A stretch of 64,000 bases of DNA. Source: Labyrinthula sp. Ha (Eukaryota > Sar > Bigyra > Labyrinthulida > Labyrinthulaceae). The number at the start of each line of letters is the position of its first letter. The first letter of the stretch is position 1. Positions 44,813-57,000 of this stretch are shown piece after piece. The DNA lies in contig JAALGZ010000012.1 in assembly GCA_015227615.1 (NCBI GenBank), positions 62,001 through 126,000 of the forward strand, written 5' to 3'. A program made the translations under genes and the position numbers. Under the pieces are notes generated by a model. The model did no database searches. It was not told the origin of the DNA and saw only the letters and a program-made list of their open reading frames with translations.

Positions 44813-47800
44813 AAGATGAGGATGGATTTAAATCTTTTTCCACAGCTTGAATACAGAAAGTTGAAAATATGTGTAGAGGTTAATAAGTAAATATATGAAC
44901 TAACGTAATTAGAAGCTTAAAGCAATTAATTTTGAAAACTGAAATTCAGAAGATTTAGATTTTTGTTAAAATTAAAATTTAAAAATTAAATGGATTCGTA
45001 ATTTAATCTAGGTGCAAGTTTTTTTATCCAAACTAACTTTCTTCTTTTCTTGAAATATGATACCTTCAACCTCATCCCTTTTTTTCCAATAATTCTGAAC
45101 CTTGACTTTTTCCTTGCATAAATCCTCCATTTTCAACCCTCTGAGCAGCACTAAATCTTGTAAATTCTTGTTAAATCTTGTAAATTATTGTGTTTTCGGG
45201 GTACTAGCGTTGCTCTGTCTTATATTTTATGATGCAACTGTCATGATTTGAAATTTTTTATCTTGATTTTGTTGGTTTGATTTTTTCAAAAAAAAATTGG
45301 GCAATTAAAAATTCGACCAATGAGATTTAGGGATATCCTACTCCAAAGTAAAAAAACATATTATATGCTTAGGAACCATACGGCAAAAGCTAATTTCATT
45401 ATATTAACTTTCCATAGGCTCGAGAAAGACCAATGTATCTTAGAAAACATGATTCAGTTTCGTGCACATCGCTGTTATGATACCCAAGACGTTCTCGCGG
45501 TCATACTCTGTGGCGCCTCACAAACCTAATGATCTCATTCAGAAAAAAATTCCGAAAGTATTTTTGTTTCAGTGCATGTAAAATTGGCTCCTTTCGGTAT
45601 TTCTTAATGTGATGCTGTAGAGCATTTCCAATACTATGGAAAGCAAACACCTATATTTTTAGGTACTCGGAGACGAAAAATGAGTTTGATTCAATAATGT
45701 TTCAGGCTCGTACGGTAAAACTCTTTGCGAGATGAGGTGAGTCATCAAGGTCAAGGTTATAATTCAAACAGATCACCTCAATCGGGTTTCTACATTGGAT
45801 ATAACACTGATGATAAAACAGCAGAGGTAAACATGCAACTAAAATTAACCCCTGGAACAAAAAACTGTGTTTGCCCCGAGATATTGTGCCATACCGGGCC
45901 ACGGATTAGTATCGTTGTGACGGCTTGATCTCGTAAAAGCACATTCTCAACTTCAAGTAAAAAATAAACTTTTCCATCTCCTCAACGGTGAATAAATGTT
46001 GCTGTCGGGTTATAAGAGTTGAAGAAACAAGAGAGCTCATATTTAATCCCAATCTCTCACGTTGGTGAAGGAGCAAGAATATTCTATGGCAAATGATGAA
46101 ATAATGTGAGCACGCACTTTATTACTATCAGCAACACCTGTGTTGCTATTGTTTTCATGTATAAGAAACCAAGATTGGTTCATTTGTTGTATTCTAGATG
46201 TGGCTACATATGAGTAGGCAGGTAGAATTGATTCGTATTAAGTAGCGATATTAATTTGTTTTAGTAAGTTACAAGTAGCACAGCGAGTCTGTGTGAATGT
46301 CCCTACCATTTTGTGTAAGATATCACAGAGGCATAAAGAACTCATTGAGAATTTTAGAATCGAGGGGATAGATATTAACAAGTAATATTGAGTAGGGAAT
46401 CAAGAATTTGTCGAGGGACCTATCATTATTTTTATTATGCTGATGAGAAACTTCTGTAGATTTTAAGGTATTGATCATGATTTTAGGAACTCATAATGGT
46501 AATTCAGCAATTTGCTCATAATGTTATGAATCTATAGAGAGTTCTATATAACTTTGAATCATTGTTATTGAAGAACTCATTGATGGCACCTACAACTCGT
46601 AAAGAAATTCCAGTTAAATTCCTAATGGGTTCCGCAATCAATTCTAATTAGCAGATCTATCCTTACCCATAAATACTCAGGCAACATATCACTTAACATG
46701 TCATTGAAATTAGCTAAAACTCGCTCAGTCATTCGGAAATTTCTTCAATGGTTCAAGTTGAACCTCACAAGGATTTCCTTTGCACACCTAGTCGGAAGTT
46801 TCCCTGTAGATTTGTATTGAGCTAATTCGACTTTGATAAATAATAATATTTAAAAGTTTCATTAAATCAAATATGAAACCTTAACTCCATCAATAATAAA
46901 CAGGACCATTATGAGAGAGCTTTCCTTTGAAGATACTTAAAGCAAAATTGATTCGGAGCTCCTTAGGAATGAATTTTAAAATGATATAACTTTTAAATTC
47001 CAAAGACACGGAACTTAAATACGGGTTCAAGTCCAAAATTACTGACGACCATGCCAATGATATAGTAAAGAGTCTAGTAGGTATATGTAGCGCATATAGA
47101 ATGGATTCAAACTGGGAACTGTTGAACCTAGAAATACTCTAACTTAGACAACATGGATTCACTACCTATGGAACCCAGCCTCAAAAATACATCCCTTTTG
47201 TTGAAAGCGCCTAGAAAAACTATGATACATTGGCAGCTAACATTTTATAAGAATTAGGTTACTAGCATCTCAGACGCATACAATAGACATTGAGAAAATA
47301 ATCAAGTTATATTTTAATACTATGTTTCATGAAGATAGTACTATATCTTCATAGAAGCTAAATTAACCGTAACCTTCGCATTCTTATTCAACTTCGACAG
47401 TATAACGGATGCACGTTCTAAGCGCAAGTATTCTTCAACAGGCCTAGTTTATTATTAAACAAAACCAATATTTCATGAGGTGTTGACAGTTATATTAAGA
47501 TGTCTATAGAGGAGAACATGCATTGCCCAAAATAAATACGTTCTTTAACCGAATTCCATTTGAAATGATTTATCATACAGCCCTCAGATTTTTTTCTAAT
47601 CCTCAATGATTGATTTGTGATAACTCATTATTTTCTACTTGTAAGGATAACATGACTGAAACAAGAGAAGATAAAAAGTATGATTTTATTTACAACCATA
47701 GCGTCTATCTCATATTACTATCTTGAAGGTATACTTGGTAATGTAAAAAAATATATCGTGCTAGCTTAGTAAATAATAATTCGTTTATTTAAATAACTCT

Positions 47801-48659
47801 ATCGGATATGTGAGTAGTCAAGCTCATAGACTAGCAAAAAAAACACCAAATTCTTGCCAAGTCTATGTGTGAACTGTAAGTTCTATAGGATAAATCATAT
47901 TTTTTCATTTAAATAGCGTCACATTGACAATATTTTCCAGAGCCGGTCCTTACGTACATTTATTTTTAAGCCTAAAGCCCTCTGGCAAAAGTACTAGCTG
48001 TTTCATCCCATTCCAGAGTTGCAATATCCCGGAGGTATTTGTTTAGAGCAATCACCAACACCAAAAGCCTTTCTTTCTTTTTTAATAGTATGAAAGCTGT
48101 CTAAAAGTTGCAAATGTACTAGATAATTACACACTAAATTTATAGCTCACCTAGAGGCCACTGATCAGTGTGGCAGTTGTCATCCTCAAAGTTGCTTCTC
48201 AAGTGAAAAGTATTTTTCGTTGCTTCTGACATATCTTACGTGGGTTATAAGATCAAGCAACAGAAGAGATGCAAGATACTAAGACTGGTTCTTGATCAAG
48301 AAATTTCAGCAAACAAGAACTGGGATATTCTGAAATTCCTGGGTCAATTCCTTACAGCAAACCGGGCAATCGGTGCTATAAAATGTTCGTAACCAGTTCA
48401 GCTCTTGGGGTAAAATATTTTCCAATGCAAATACAGTTCTTGAACTCGTTTTTGGTCGTTCAAGGATAGCTTCTGTCATTTTGAATCGACTATTTTCTCC
48501 TCTGTTAACTATACAAAAACATCTTCCATGTCCTACAAGATTTTTTTAAAACTATACACTTTATGTTTGGTTCGAAAGACATGAATGGTATTTGTGATCA
48601 TCATTTTTGTTCACGATCTAATTAGACTGTACAAGAAACAACGCTCCTATTCTTGCTCG

Positions 48660-48766
48660 CACCTGCCCAAAACTGAGCTGCAACTGCATTTTAATTATAT
48701 ATGCTCCCGATGCGGAAACAACTCCAACACAAAGTCTAATCTCAGAAAAAATCCATGTACTTCATG
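48660..48766 (+). mobile_element. relic of a zinc finger of virus/mobile-element type
   Basis: One plus-strand frame reads CSRCG, then TKSNL and RKNPC. That style is common in proteins of large DNA viruses and related mobile elements, and also near ordinary C2H2 fingers. It is short, isolated and broken, with no other part of an element recognised nearby. Confidence 0.25.
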
Positions 48767-50876
48767 AGCTCTATCCAAGCTGGAAAAGTACAAATTTCAG
48801 ATATTTCAATTCCCAATTACCAACTTTCTTGTATAATGTACTGCTCCATGACAACTTGCTTCCCTTATTGCCTTTCATGCATACTAAGTAAAATCTGCCT
48901 ATAGAATGTGCAACTTTCAAACTCCGCCACTCTCCACCAAATAGTTCTCCACTTGCTGGCCATACCCATAACTGCTTCTTGTGAGCAAGTTTGGCCGTTA
49001 TATTGGCCCCTTCTAGAACCGAATATAAGAAAAAAGAACCAAAACATTGCTCTAATGCCTTTTAGTTGAAACAAGCAGAAGCCGTTCAGAAACTTTTTCT
49101 AAATGGCTTTTTACACCGTATAGTACCTCTCAAATTACTTTTACGTCTTCTAATACACCAGATTGAAACTTCTTGGTCTTGGAGTGATTTTATCAAAACT
49201 CTTGAGTTATGACTTGGTTTGGTGACGAAATTTTGGGCATCCCAAGCTATTGGGCGATATCTGGATTAAGACAGCAAATGAATGAACTATATCTGGCAGA
49301 TAATTCAATCAACAAACAGGATCAAAAGATAGAACGAGTTCGCAACAATTTAGTATTGATACTCAAGTTTCACACAGAAAAACCATAGTTGTTGCTCTAA
49401 ATGGGTAGAAGAAAGCGCAAGAAACGTTCGAATCGTGGGATGTTAGCTCATGAGGTCCAATTAACCCCTTTTACCCAATTCCAAAAAAAACCATTAGCAT
49501 ACATTCGTCATCCAATAACTATCTTCATTTCTTATTTCTTGACTTTAAGTTTTTTTTTTTAGTTTAGTATCTACTATACTTTAATCCAGGTAACTATATA
49601 TAGTTCTAACATTGGTTAATATCATTTTGAGACAAAACTCCGCAGAATAGATAATAAAGTATCAGGAGATAATTCTAGATAAAGATCTATATCGTGTTAA
49701 AGGAGTGAAATTTTATATACTGAAGTGGATAATATATATATATATACTATATATGGACAATATCTTGATATAGTTCCTTATGTTCTATTCTAATGTGCCG
49801 GGGAAGCACAGTGGTATATTTCGGTATTGATACAATATTACCGTTAATAGCTTTTATATGATATCACAATGTTATTTGATTATAGACATACTTTGAAACT
49901 TAGATGACTATAATCTTAGATGTCGTAAGAGTGCAAGATATATCCATATAGTAATCCATAACATGAAAAGTGTAGTCACTATATAAGCATCATCTGTCAC
50001 AAAGTTTAAGTTTCTGTTTTTGTTTGGAAACGGTTTAAGTTAGAATCCAAGTTGAGACTTGATCTGTGTTAGAGGTTTATTATATTCGCTTAAAACTTTT
50101 AATTATTTTATTTGTGCCTTGTAAACCATACGAGGAAATAGCAAAAACCTTTGACAAGTACACAAAATAAGTCTCTTATCAAAAAAATGAGAGAGCCGAA
50201 AGTTATTTAATGGTTTTACTAGTAGTAATAAATCTTTTAGGTCCCTGTATGAAAGCGGCAATACTTACAACGAGGCAACTGAGACTCTAAAGTTTTCTTT
50301 GTGAAATTAAGAACACAGAATCTGAATGAATTAACTATGACTTGCCTTAATAAATATATGAACAGTTGATGAGGAAAATTTTCTTATGTTCATAAAATAT
50401 GTTTGGATGAAATTCTACTCAGTCAGACTTATTAAAATAACGGGCACTAACCACCTTACGACGTAGCTTATAAATATTGTTACTATATTGTTTGAGAAAC
50501 AAACCTATTTCTTGTTTGCGTTTTACGTTTCTTGGAGAATTCTATTCCATTGTTTCCTAAAATTTTCTCAATAATGCAGTTCTTCGAACCCAATTAACAC
50601 CCTAACACAAAAAAAGCATCTATTCATTCTTGTCTAGCCGAAGAGTTCTATTAGGAGTTGCTTTTCTATGGATTTTGTTCATTATCTTTTGCAACTATCG
50701 CTTTTGACACGATTATAGACAGATCTGTATAGATAGAGTGGCTTCTTGGTATGTTATTACAATACCAATTTCCTCACATCTGTTGTTAGGCCAGTTCCGG
50801 GCACAATTCCAGATTTCAAAATCTTACCGTTGAAGCAATTAGATAGAGCAAAATTTAACCGTTTAGAAAAGAAAAA

Positions 50877-51509
50877 ATGCAAAAGAACCAAGAAGAGAAT
50901 GAGCTATGCTTTGCAGAGTTATATGATATGTTTAGTACCGAAGGAGATAAAGCAACTAGACTCCAAAGGCATGATATTGTTGAGCCAATAGAGTCCAAGG
51001 TAGTTGAAGAGTTAGATTCTGGTGAAAGGGTGAAGGATCGTCACAAAAGAGCCATGTGCCAGTTTAAAAAGAAAAGAGGATCCACAAAGAAGAGCAAAGG
51101 AAAGAGAAGTTCTTTCTTTCTCAGTTTTCAACAGACGAAGCACAAGATATCTTCGGCCGTATTCAGTTTCTTTGAGAGAGGTACCTCTAGTGAACCGGCT
51201 ACAACTTCACCGAATGCAGAATCAACAGAAGAGGACGAGGAGGAGAAATGGGATAAGTTTATAGAAGAAAACCTCGGAACTTCTGATAAGCACATAGAAC
51301 AGTTTTCAGATGATAAAATTGAAGAAATCGTCATGCAGCAAGAATTAACCAGTTTAATGCTTGAAGAAAAGAAAAGAAAAAAGAGAAAAAAAGTAAGATA
51401 TAGAGAATATAGAGTAAGAGGTGGATATATTTCAGATGATGACTTTCTTGATATGGAAGCCAACAAGGAATTTTATAACTGGCTTTTCAGCAGAGAAGAC
51501 TCAAGTTAA
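50877..51509 (+). CDS. small charged protein, paralogue 1 (210 aa)
   Basis: A soluble low-complexity protein of unknown function. An acidic N-terminus (about 1-55) leads to a Lys/Arg/Ser-rich block (about 60-80), then SSFFLSFQQTKHKISSAVFSF (83-103, quoted in part; amphipathic, hydrophobic-basic). An acidic Ser/Thr/Glu stretch follows, then EQFSDDKIEEIV (about 143-154), a Lys/Arg run and an acidic end. The paralogue at 52932-53570 has the same order: charged tail, SS-F-SF--T block, GT-SE, then -QFSD---E--V. The amphipathic block could bind acidic membranes (inference). It converges on the C-S lyase gene, with 3 bp between stops. ATG 50877 is the first Met in the frame. Confidence 0.65.
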   Translation: MQKNQEENELCFAELYDMFSTEGDKATRLQRHDIVEPIESKVVEELDSGERVKDRHKRAMCQFKKKRGSTKKSKGKRSSFFLSFQQTKHKISSAVFSFFERGTSSEPATTSPNAESTEEDEEEKWDKFIEENLGTSDKHIEQFSDDKIEEIVMQQELTSLMLEEKKRKKRKKVRYREYRVRGGYISDDDFLDMEANKEFYNWLFSREDSS

Positions 51510-51512
51510 TTC

Positions 51513-52784
51513 TTATTTTCCAAGCAGACGGTCCAAAGCTTCCTCAACAACCTCTCTTGATGTAGCGTAATTCAGCCGGACGTGGGAAGAATAATCTGTT
51601 GCTTGAACTCCAAAGAGATCTCCAGGGTTCAATGCCAATCCAGTTTCCTCCAACAAAACCTGTGCATAATTTTCTCCAACAACTTTTTCAATAAGATCTT
51701 GTCGATGGTTCTTGAATAAGTTTTTTGCGTTTAACCAAGCCAAGTATGTTGCTTCTGGATCGTGTTCTAGAACATCGGCAGGTATTCTTTGAAGTAGTAG
51801 TTTTCTATTTGTACTTAGATGTTTTTTCAGTGTATTAATGTATTCTTCGTTAAAACATTGTTCATACGCAACTCGCATTCCAATAAAACCAAATGGAGTC
51901 AGTTCTGCAACAATTCCTCTTGTGTGTTGTTTGAATGTGTTTCTTAGTTTTCTGTTGTGAATTATTGAATAAGCAGCAGATAATCCAGCTATATTGAAAG
52001 TTTTGCTAGGTGCATGGAACGTTATCAATCTGTTTAAAGAATCAGCATCGCATAAAGTTTCTAAAGAAATATGATTTCTCGTTGATTCCAAAACTAAATC
52101 ACAATGTATTTCATCACTCATTATCTTCAAACCAAACTTTTTGCAAAATGATAAGACATCTAAAAGTTCTTGCTTAGTAAATGCCCTTCCAGTAGGGTTT
52201 TGAGGATTGCATAGAAAAAACCAGCCAACTTTTTTTCCTCCTTTATTATACTCCATAACTTTTCTTTCCATGTCTGCAAAGTCAAATTTGAAGCACCTGT
52301 TTTCCAACACAAGCTTCGAGGTAACTAAATCTGTATTATTATTCTTAGAAGAAAGAAGAAATGGAGGATAAACAGGGGTATTTGTAAAAACCGCTTCGTT
52401 TTCCATTTTCGCCCACCTTGCAATTAAATTCAAACCTACAACTAATCCAGGGAGAAAGACAATCTCAGCGAAGTTTCCTTTTGATTTATTTTCATCATAT
52501 GTTATTTCTACTTTATGATTCTTCAAGTATTTGTAAATACTAAGTTTATCTTTGAAAACTGGACCAGAATATCCAAGAACTGGGTGTTTTAACCTCAGTT
52601 CCAAAGCGTCTAGGATAGGTTTAGGTGTTGGAATATCCATATCAGCTATCCAAAGGGGCATCAAATTCTCAGCATAGCTTCCATGAGCTGAATCCCTATT
52701 TTTCATGTATCGATCATACTTTATGCATCCTGTGAAGCGTCGATCAACTGCACTAAGATTCATTCCTCTCTTGAATAACTTCAT
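51513..52784 (-). CDS. PLP-dependent cystathionine beta-lyase / C-S lyase, MalY/PatB type
   Basis: A protein of 423 aa in aminotransferase fold type I. Family hallmarks: WIADMD (45-50), LGYSGP (70-75), NPQNPTGR (193-200), SDEIHCDL (223-230) and HAPSKTFNIAGL, with Lys261 as the expected PLP Schiff-base lysine, and a C-terminal HVRLNYA with the carboxylate-binding Arg. Such enzymes split cystathionine or cysteine S-conjugates into pyruvate, ammonia and a thiol. The group is chiefly bacterial, so acquisition by transfer is possible. No targeting peptide or intron is visible. Full length is as expected (about 390-430 aa). It lies between the two paralogous charged-protein genes and shares a 147-bp divergent spacer with the second. 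Confidence 0.85.
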   Translation of the reverse strand: MKLFKRGMNLSAVDRRFTGCIKYDRYMKNRDSAHGSYAENLMPLWIADMDIPTPKPILDALELRLKHPVLGYSGPVFKDKLSIYKYLKNHKVEITYDENKSKGNFAEIVFLPGLVVGLNLIARWAKMENEAVFTNTPVYPPFLLSSKNNNTDLVTSKLVLENRCFKFDFADMERKVMEYNKGGKKVGWFFLCNPQNPTGRAFTKQELLDVLSFCKKFGLKIMSDEIHCDLVLESTRNHISLETLCDADSLNRLITFHAPSKTFNIAGLSAAYSIIHNRKLRNTFKQHTRGIVAELTPFGFIGMRVAYEQCFNEEYINTLKKHLSTNRKLLLQRIPADVLEHDPEATYLAWLNAKNLFKNHRQDLIEKVVGENYAQVLLEETGLALNPGDLFGVQATDYSSHVRLNYATSREVVEEALDRLLGK

Positions 52785-52931
52785 TTAATATGATAATGAT
52801 AATGTTTCGATAATAAAGATAATTTGATTACCGATAAATGATATGGCCATTTTTTGAACGACAATCCGGCAGTATAGCTAGCACCCTTCATTACACCCAA
52901 GGTCATTTTTGGCCGTTAAACAAAAATAGAA
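52785..52931. promoter_or_regulatory. divergent promoter with a cluster of GATAA elements
   Basis: GATAAT occurs at 52792, 52798, 52809 and 52818, and GATAAA at 52833: five GATAA cores in about 47 bp. Nearer the plus-strand gene, GGCCATTTTTTG and GGTCATTTTTGG form an imperfect direct repeat. GATA-type or I-box-like control is inferred. Confidence 0.4.
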
Positions 52932-53570
52932 ATGGAGAAACAAGAGAGGAAGAGAATTAACAGTATAGCTCTATCTAACGAAGAGAAAATAGCTGAAGAA
53001 GGAGATGATAAACTTGCGGAACAGTTGTTGGAAGAAACTTTTGATGGAAGAGAACTTGACCAACAAAGTTCTAGATTTCTCTCGGGGGTTAACCCTAAGA
53101 AGGAGAATAAAGTAAATGCTAAAGGAAAGAATAAGAATAGAAAAAAGGAAAAAAAAAGCTCAATTTTCTCGAGTTTTAGAAAGACAAGGGCTAGATTAAC
53201 GTCCATGATGAGTATTGTCAGGGACAATGAAGATGGAACCGAGTCAGAAGGGACGCTAAGTAACAATCGCAACAGTAAATCAAAACTCAGCCATGGGGTT
53301 TACTACTTGAAGGAGCAGGATGCTGACTCTGATGGGGACTTTGATCAATTTTCAGACAAGTTTGTTGAAGCTATGGTTCCAGAGAATAAAGTTAGGATAG
53401 TTCGGCGTCCAAAGACAAGGAGGAGTAAGATCGAAGGTAACCACAAAAAGATAAAAATTAGAACTTCACGTGGCATTGAACCTTTTGTAGACTTCACGAA
53501 TGTTGCCTCTGCATCAGAAAATGATGATACCAAAGACAAATTTAATGTAGAGTTTTCTACTGCTTGCTAA
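52932..53570 (+). CDS. small charged protein, paralogue 2 (212 aa)
   Basis: This is the partner of the 210-aa protein at 50877-51509, and equally unrecognised. It has an acidic N-terminus (about 1-50) and a Lys/Asn-rich block (about 54-74). Then come KKSSIFSSFRKTRARLTSMM (about 74-93), an acidic segment with DGTESEG, DQFSDKFVEAMVPE (about 136-149), a second basic patch (RIVRRPKTRRSK), and a mixed tail ending FSTAC. The shared order and the two matching blocks point to duplication, with the C-S lyase gene between the copies on the opposite strand. No membrane segment is seen. The disorder-like composition makes distant homologues hard to recognise. Confidence 0.65.
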   Translation: MEKQERKRINSIALSNEEKIAEEGDDKLAEQLLEETFDGRELDQQSSRFLSGVNPKKENKVNAKGKNKNRKKEKKSSIFSSFRKTRARLTSMMSIVRDNEDGTESEGTLSNNRNSKSKLSHGVYYLKEQDADSDGDFDQFSDKFVEAMVPENKVRIVRRPKTRRSKIEGNHKKIKIRTSRGIEPFVDFTNVASASENDDTKDKFNVEFSTAC

Positions 53571-54004
53571 AACGAAGAAATGACTTGAAGCCTACATTGA
53601 AAACTGATAAATTTCAATCTGCAGAGAATAAGAGGAGCCTTTTCTTTTCGCTGTGCTCTTTATGACGCGTTCTTTTTTTAGTTTAGTTGTGTTCTCGGTT
53701 GCAACCTGGAAGAAATACTATGCTCAAGCAAACCCAACCCGGATCTAAGCACTCTAGTGAAACTCTTCTACGTTCCCTTTGTATGCAGCAAGTGAGTTTG
53801 TAGATAATTGTTCTCCCACTTCTGTCCTGTAATAAAGTTAGTCTTTGAGTTTATTATTGCGTCAAAGTATTATTATGTAAGCTGTATATTGATTCCTTGA
53901 AGCTTATCATATGTACGGAAAAGATATCGATAATAGTTTGATACTCACACTATCAGACTATTAAAGGAACCGGAACCGGGTAAATAAAGGAAAAAAGTAA
54001 AGTA
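53571..54004. other. intergenic spacer before TRAPPC11
   Basis: 434 bp with no open frame of note. ACCGGAACCGGGT lies about 40 bp upstream of the next start and is the only GC-rich motif. It presumably contains the 3' UTR of the charged-protein gene and the promoter of the next. Confidence 0.4.
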
Positions 54005-57000
54005 ATGAATGAGTACAATTATTTCAATACGCCACCGTCACCATTAATTCAGCTTTCTTATCTTTCAGATGACGAAAATCAAAAGGCGCCTGATTTTTAC
54101 CACTTCTTGAATCTCTTTTCTATGAACTCTAAAGCGGATGTTGAAGAGTATCATCACTTTCAACACTTGCGATTCAACTTTACCTTGAAATTTAGTTGCT
54201 TGAAATCAACTTTACCAAAAATTTCAAAGGAAAATATTGAGCGAAAAAATCCATTTAGCTCTCAGGGGTTGCTGAAGAGATACTGGGGTGATAAATATCG
54301 AAAAGTAACACCTTCTGTCTTGATACTGCTTGAGGAATGTAATGTTCTTTTGCTGGCTGAAAACCCAGACTTATTCGTGGAAAAAGTGAACTTTGTAAAA
54401 TCTTCCTTAAAAAAATATATCCATCCAATTCTTTTTCTTGTTCATATGTCATCCAAAATGCGAAAGGAAGAAGAACCTGAAAATTTGTTGACAGTTAATA
54501 GGTTAACAAAATGGATAGAGGAACAAACGGATATAAAGGTATTTTGTTTATTTCAAACTGATATTAAAAATGTTAAGTTTCCCGATATGTTCAATAGGGA
54601 ACAAATATCTATTCCGTTAAATGCAATTAGAAAAAGTTCAACAAGATTATATGAGAACAAGATCAAAGACTACCAGAATAAATTAAGAGATGTGAAGCTT
54701 ACTATAAACGATAAGTTCTCAGAACTTGGTAAGCATTGCGTGTATAATGCATCTGCTTTGAACATTGCCAGCTTGAGCGATGAATTGTCACAGATTAAGT
54801 TCCTTGACGTTGTTGAGCTTGACATAAAGAAGGACGGAGGCACAATTAAAGAGATAGGACTTAAGATTTTATTCCTATTGGCAAAGGCAATACGTTTAGA
54901 ATTTAAAATTGGTAATTTCTATGAATTTAGAAGCAAACTAGCAAAGGCTGTTGAAAGGTACGAAAGCTGTTACAGAGATGTCTACAAATTAACTAAGTTG
55001 AAGATGAAGCTTGAAAGTAAATATTTCTATTTTCGAGAAATAAAGACTGTGGCTTCCATACTAAACAATCGAATTGTATGCTTATTCTTTAGCCTTGACG
55101 AGACCTCGAAAATAATCCCAAACTTTAATAATCACATAAAAATTTACTCCTCTCTGTACAATAACAAATTAACAAATGTGGCGAAATTCACTCATTATGA
55201 ATTCTTATCTCGGGAATATTCATTCTTTGCCAATATTTTATATGATCTAAAGGTTGCAAATAAACTAACTGAAACTTCAGAAATGATTTTCAAAAATTTG
55301 TTATTGGCAGCTGAGAACTCGTCTAAGAAGGTAGGTGACATATATAAGCTATATGGAATTGTCAAGTCAAGTAGAGCTTCTTCAATACATGAAGAAAGCG
55401 AGTTCATTGGACACCCCGTACTGTCTGAGAACCCATTTGACCCAGAAACGGAGAGTTTCTCTGGTAGCAGTGAACGAAAGCAAGTGGTCGAATCTGAACT
55501 GTTGAGAGAGATTGAAAGAAGTTGTTTTCTTGAACCTATAAAGTTATATAACCATTGCATCAAGTTAATAGAGCTAGGTTCCAGGCTAGTTTCCTTAGAA
55601 GATGTGAAAATGAAAATGGGAAAGCAGAGTCTAGAAACGTTTCAGTTTTTTTCAAAACACATCAAACTGACTCAAATGTTTAAGAACCTTAAATTAAAGA
55701 ACACAGATGATGGTTTTTCTTCAATTAGTTTTGCTATTAAGAAGTTCTTCAAATCTAGGTCAAAGAACAAAATTAAAGAATGTGTTTCTTTGATCCTTTC
55801 ACTTTTGAAAAAATTTGAAGAAAGAGCTAATGGACCATCACTATTTCTGCGATATAATTTGAACAGCAATGAGAAGATAAAAGACATGATTTTGATCCTT
55901 ACAAACTACGTATATTTATCCCAAGATGAGGCAGCTTCCAACGCTTTAAGTACACTAGTGCAATGGCTTGACCCAAGTTATTTTTCTTTTGATAACAACA
56001 CCATTAGAATAAATGCATCAAGCATTTTAGGTTTAAACAACGAGTTTAGAGGCAGGACTTTTTTTCGCATCCGTTTAATTTGGGATGAAAACCTGGAGAA
56101 GTTACAACTAGGCCTAGATATTGATCGAAACCTCCCGACCTCACTTTTTTCCAAGGTTCAAATTTCTCTAAAAGCTGGGGATGAGGAGCGAACTCTAGAT
56201 ATACTAAATGAGGAAACTCTGTCAAAGGAAAGCAGCAAGGTTGTAGCCCTACAGAACAATCTTTCCGGTAAAATGAATCTTGCTTTCTTATGCCTTGGCT
56301 CTACAGTGATACTTCCCGATGTGACATGTGACTGGCTGAGTGAAAACCTTCACGAAATTGAACCTTTTGTGCATTTTTGTTACGCAACATCACCTACGTT
56401 AGATGTTTCTGTACTTTTTACTCTGGAGAAGAGTTCTGCCTTAGGCTTTTACTTGCCATCAAGACCATCATGTGCTGTGATTTCAAAAGATTTTTCATTT
56501 TACAACGAACCTTTAAAAGTGAAAATCGAATCTGAAAGAGATTTGGAGGACATTTTTTATCAAGTTGATTCTGCAGATTTTTCAGTGTATTACAACAGGA
56601 AAGAACTGAATGATGGGATCTTGTCCCTAGAGCAGGCAAAGGAAGGTTTCGCCATTAAATTCACACAAACCACTCAACTAGTATCAGATACTGTTAAATC
56701 TGTCAGTTTCACAATTAACGTTGTGAAGAATGTGTACAGACTTGGTTCTCTAAACCCAACTACAGTCATCCTCAACACTGTCAACAAGATTATTAATTTG
56801 TTGCCAATGTTAAAAATTTCACTCTCCCTGGAAAAAAGTTTGGACGGAATAGAGGACGAGGTAAAAGTTAATATTATCAACAGATCTAAAACAATAATCT
56901 GTTTGGAAGAGGTTTCACCTTCGACTGTGCTAGATCAGATAGTTAGGCAAGAGCAGCGTAAAGCTGCCCTGCATCATGGTTTCTGTTTCACTAAATATTA

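Larger units (their letters stand above)
44620..50876. other. gene desert with a GC-rich island
   Basis: No gene is supported over 6.2 kb apart from the GC-rich hairpin island near 44.73-44.82 kb and the zinc-finger relic near 48.69 kb. TA-rich microsatellite occurs near 49729-49755. The rest is AT-rich with short broken frames and is probably repeat debris. Confidence 0.45.

Noticed and set aside
49425-49450. GTTCGAATC, a B-box-like string
   Set aside because: Flanking bases do not form a T stem and no A box or acceptor stem is found.
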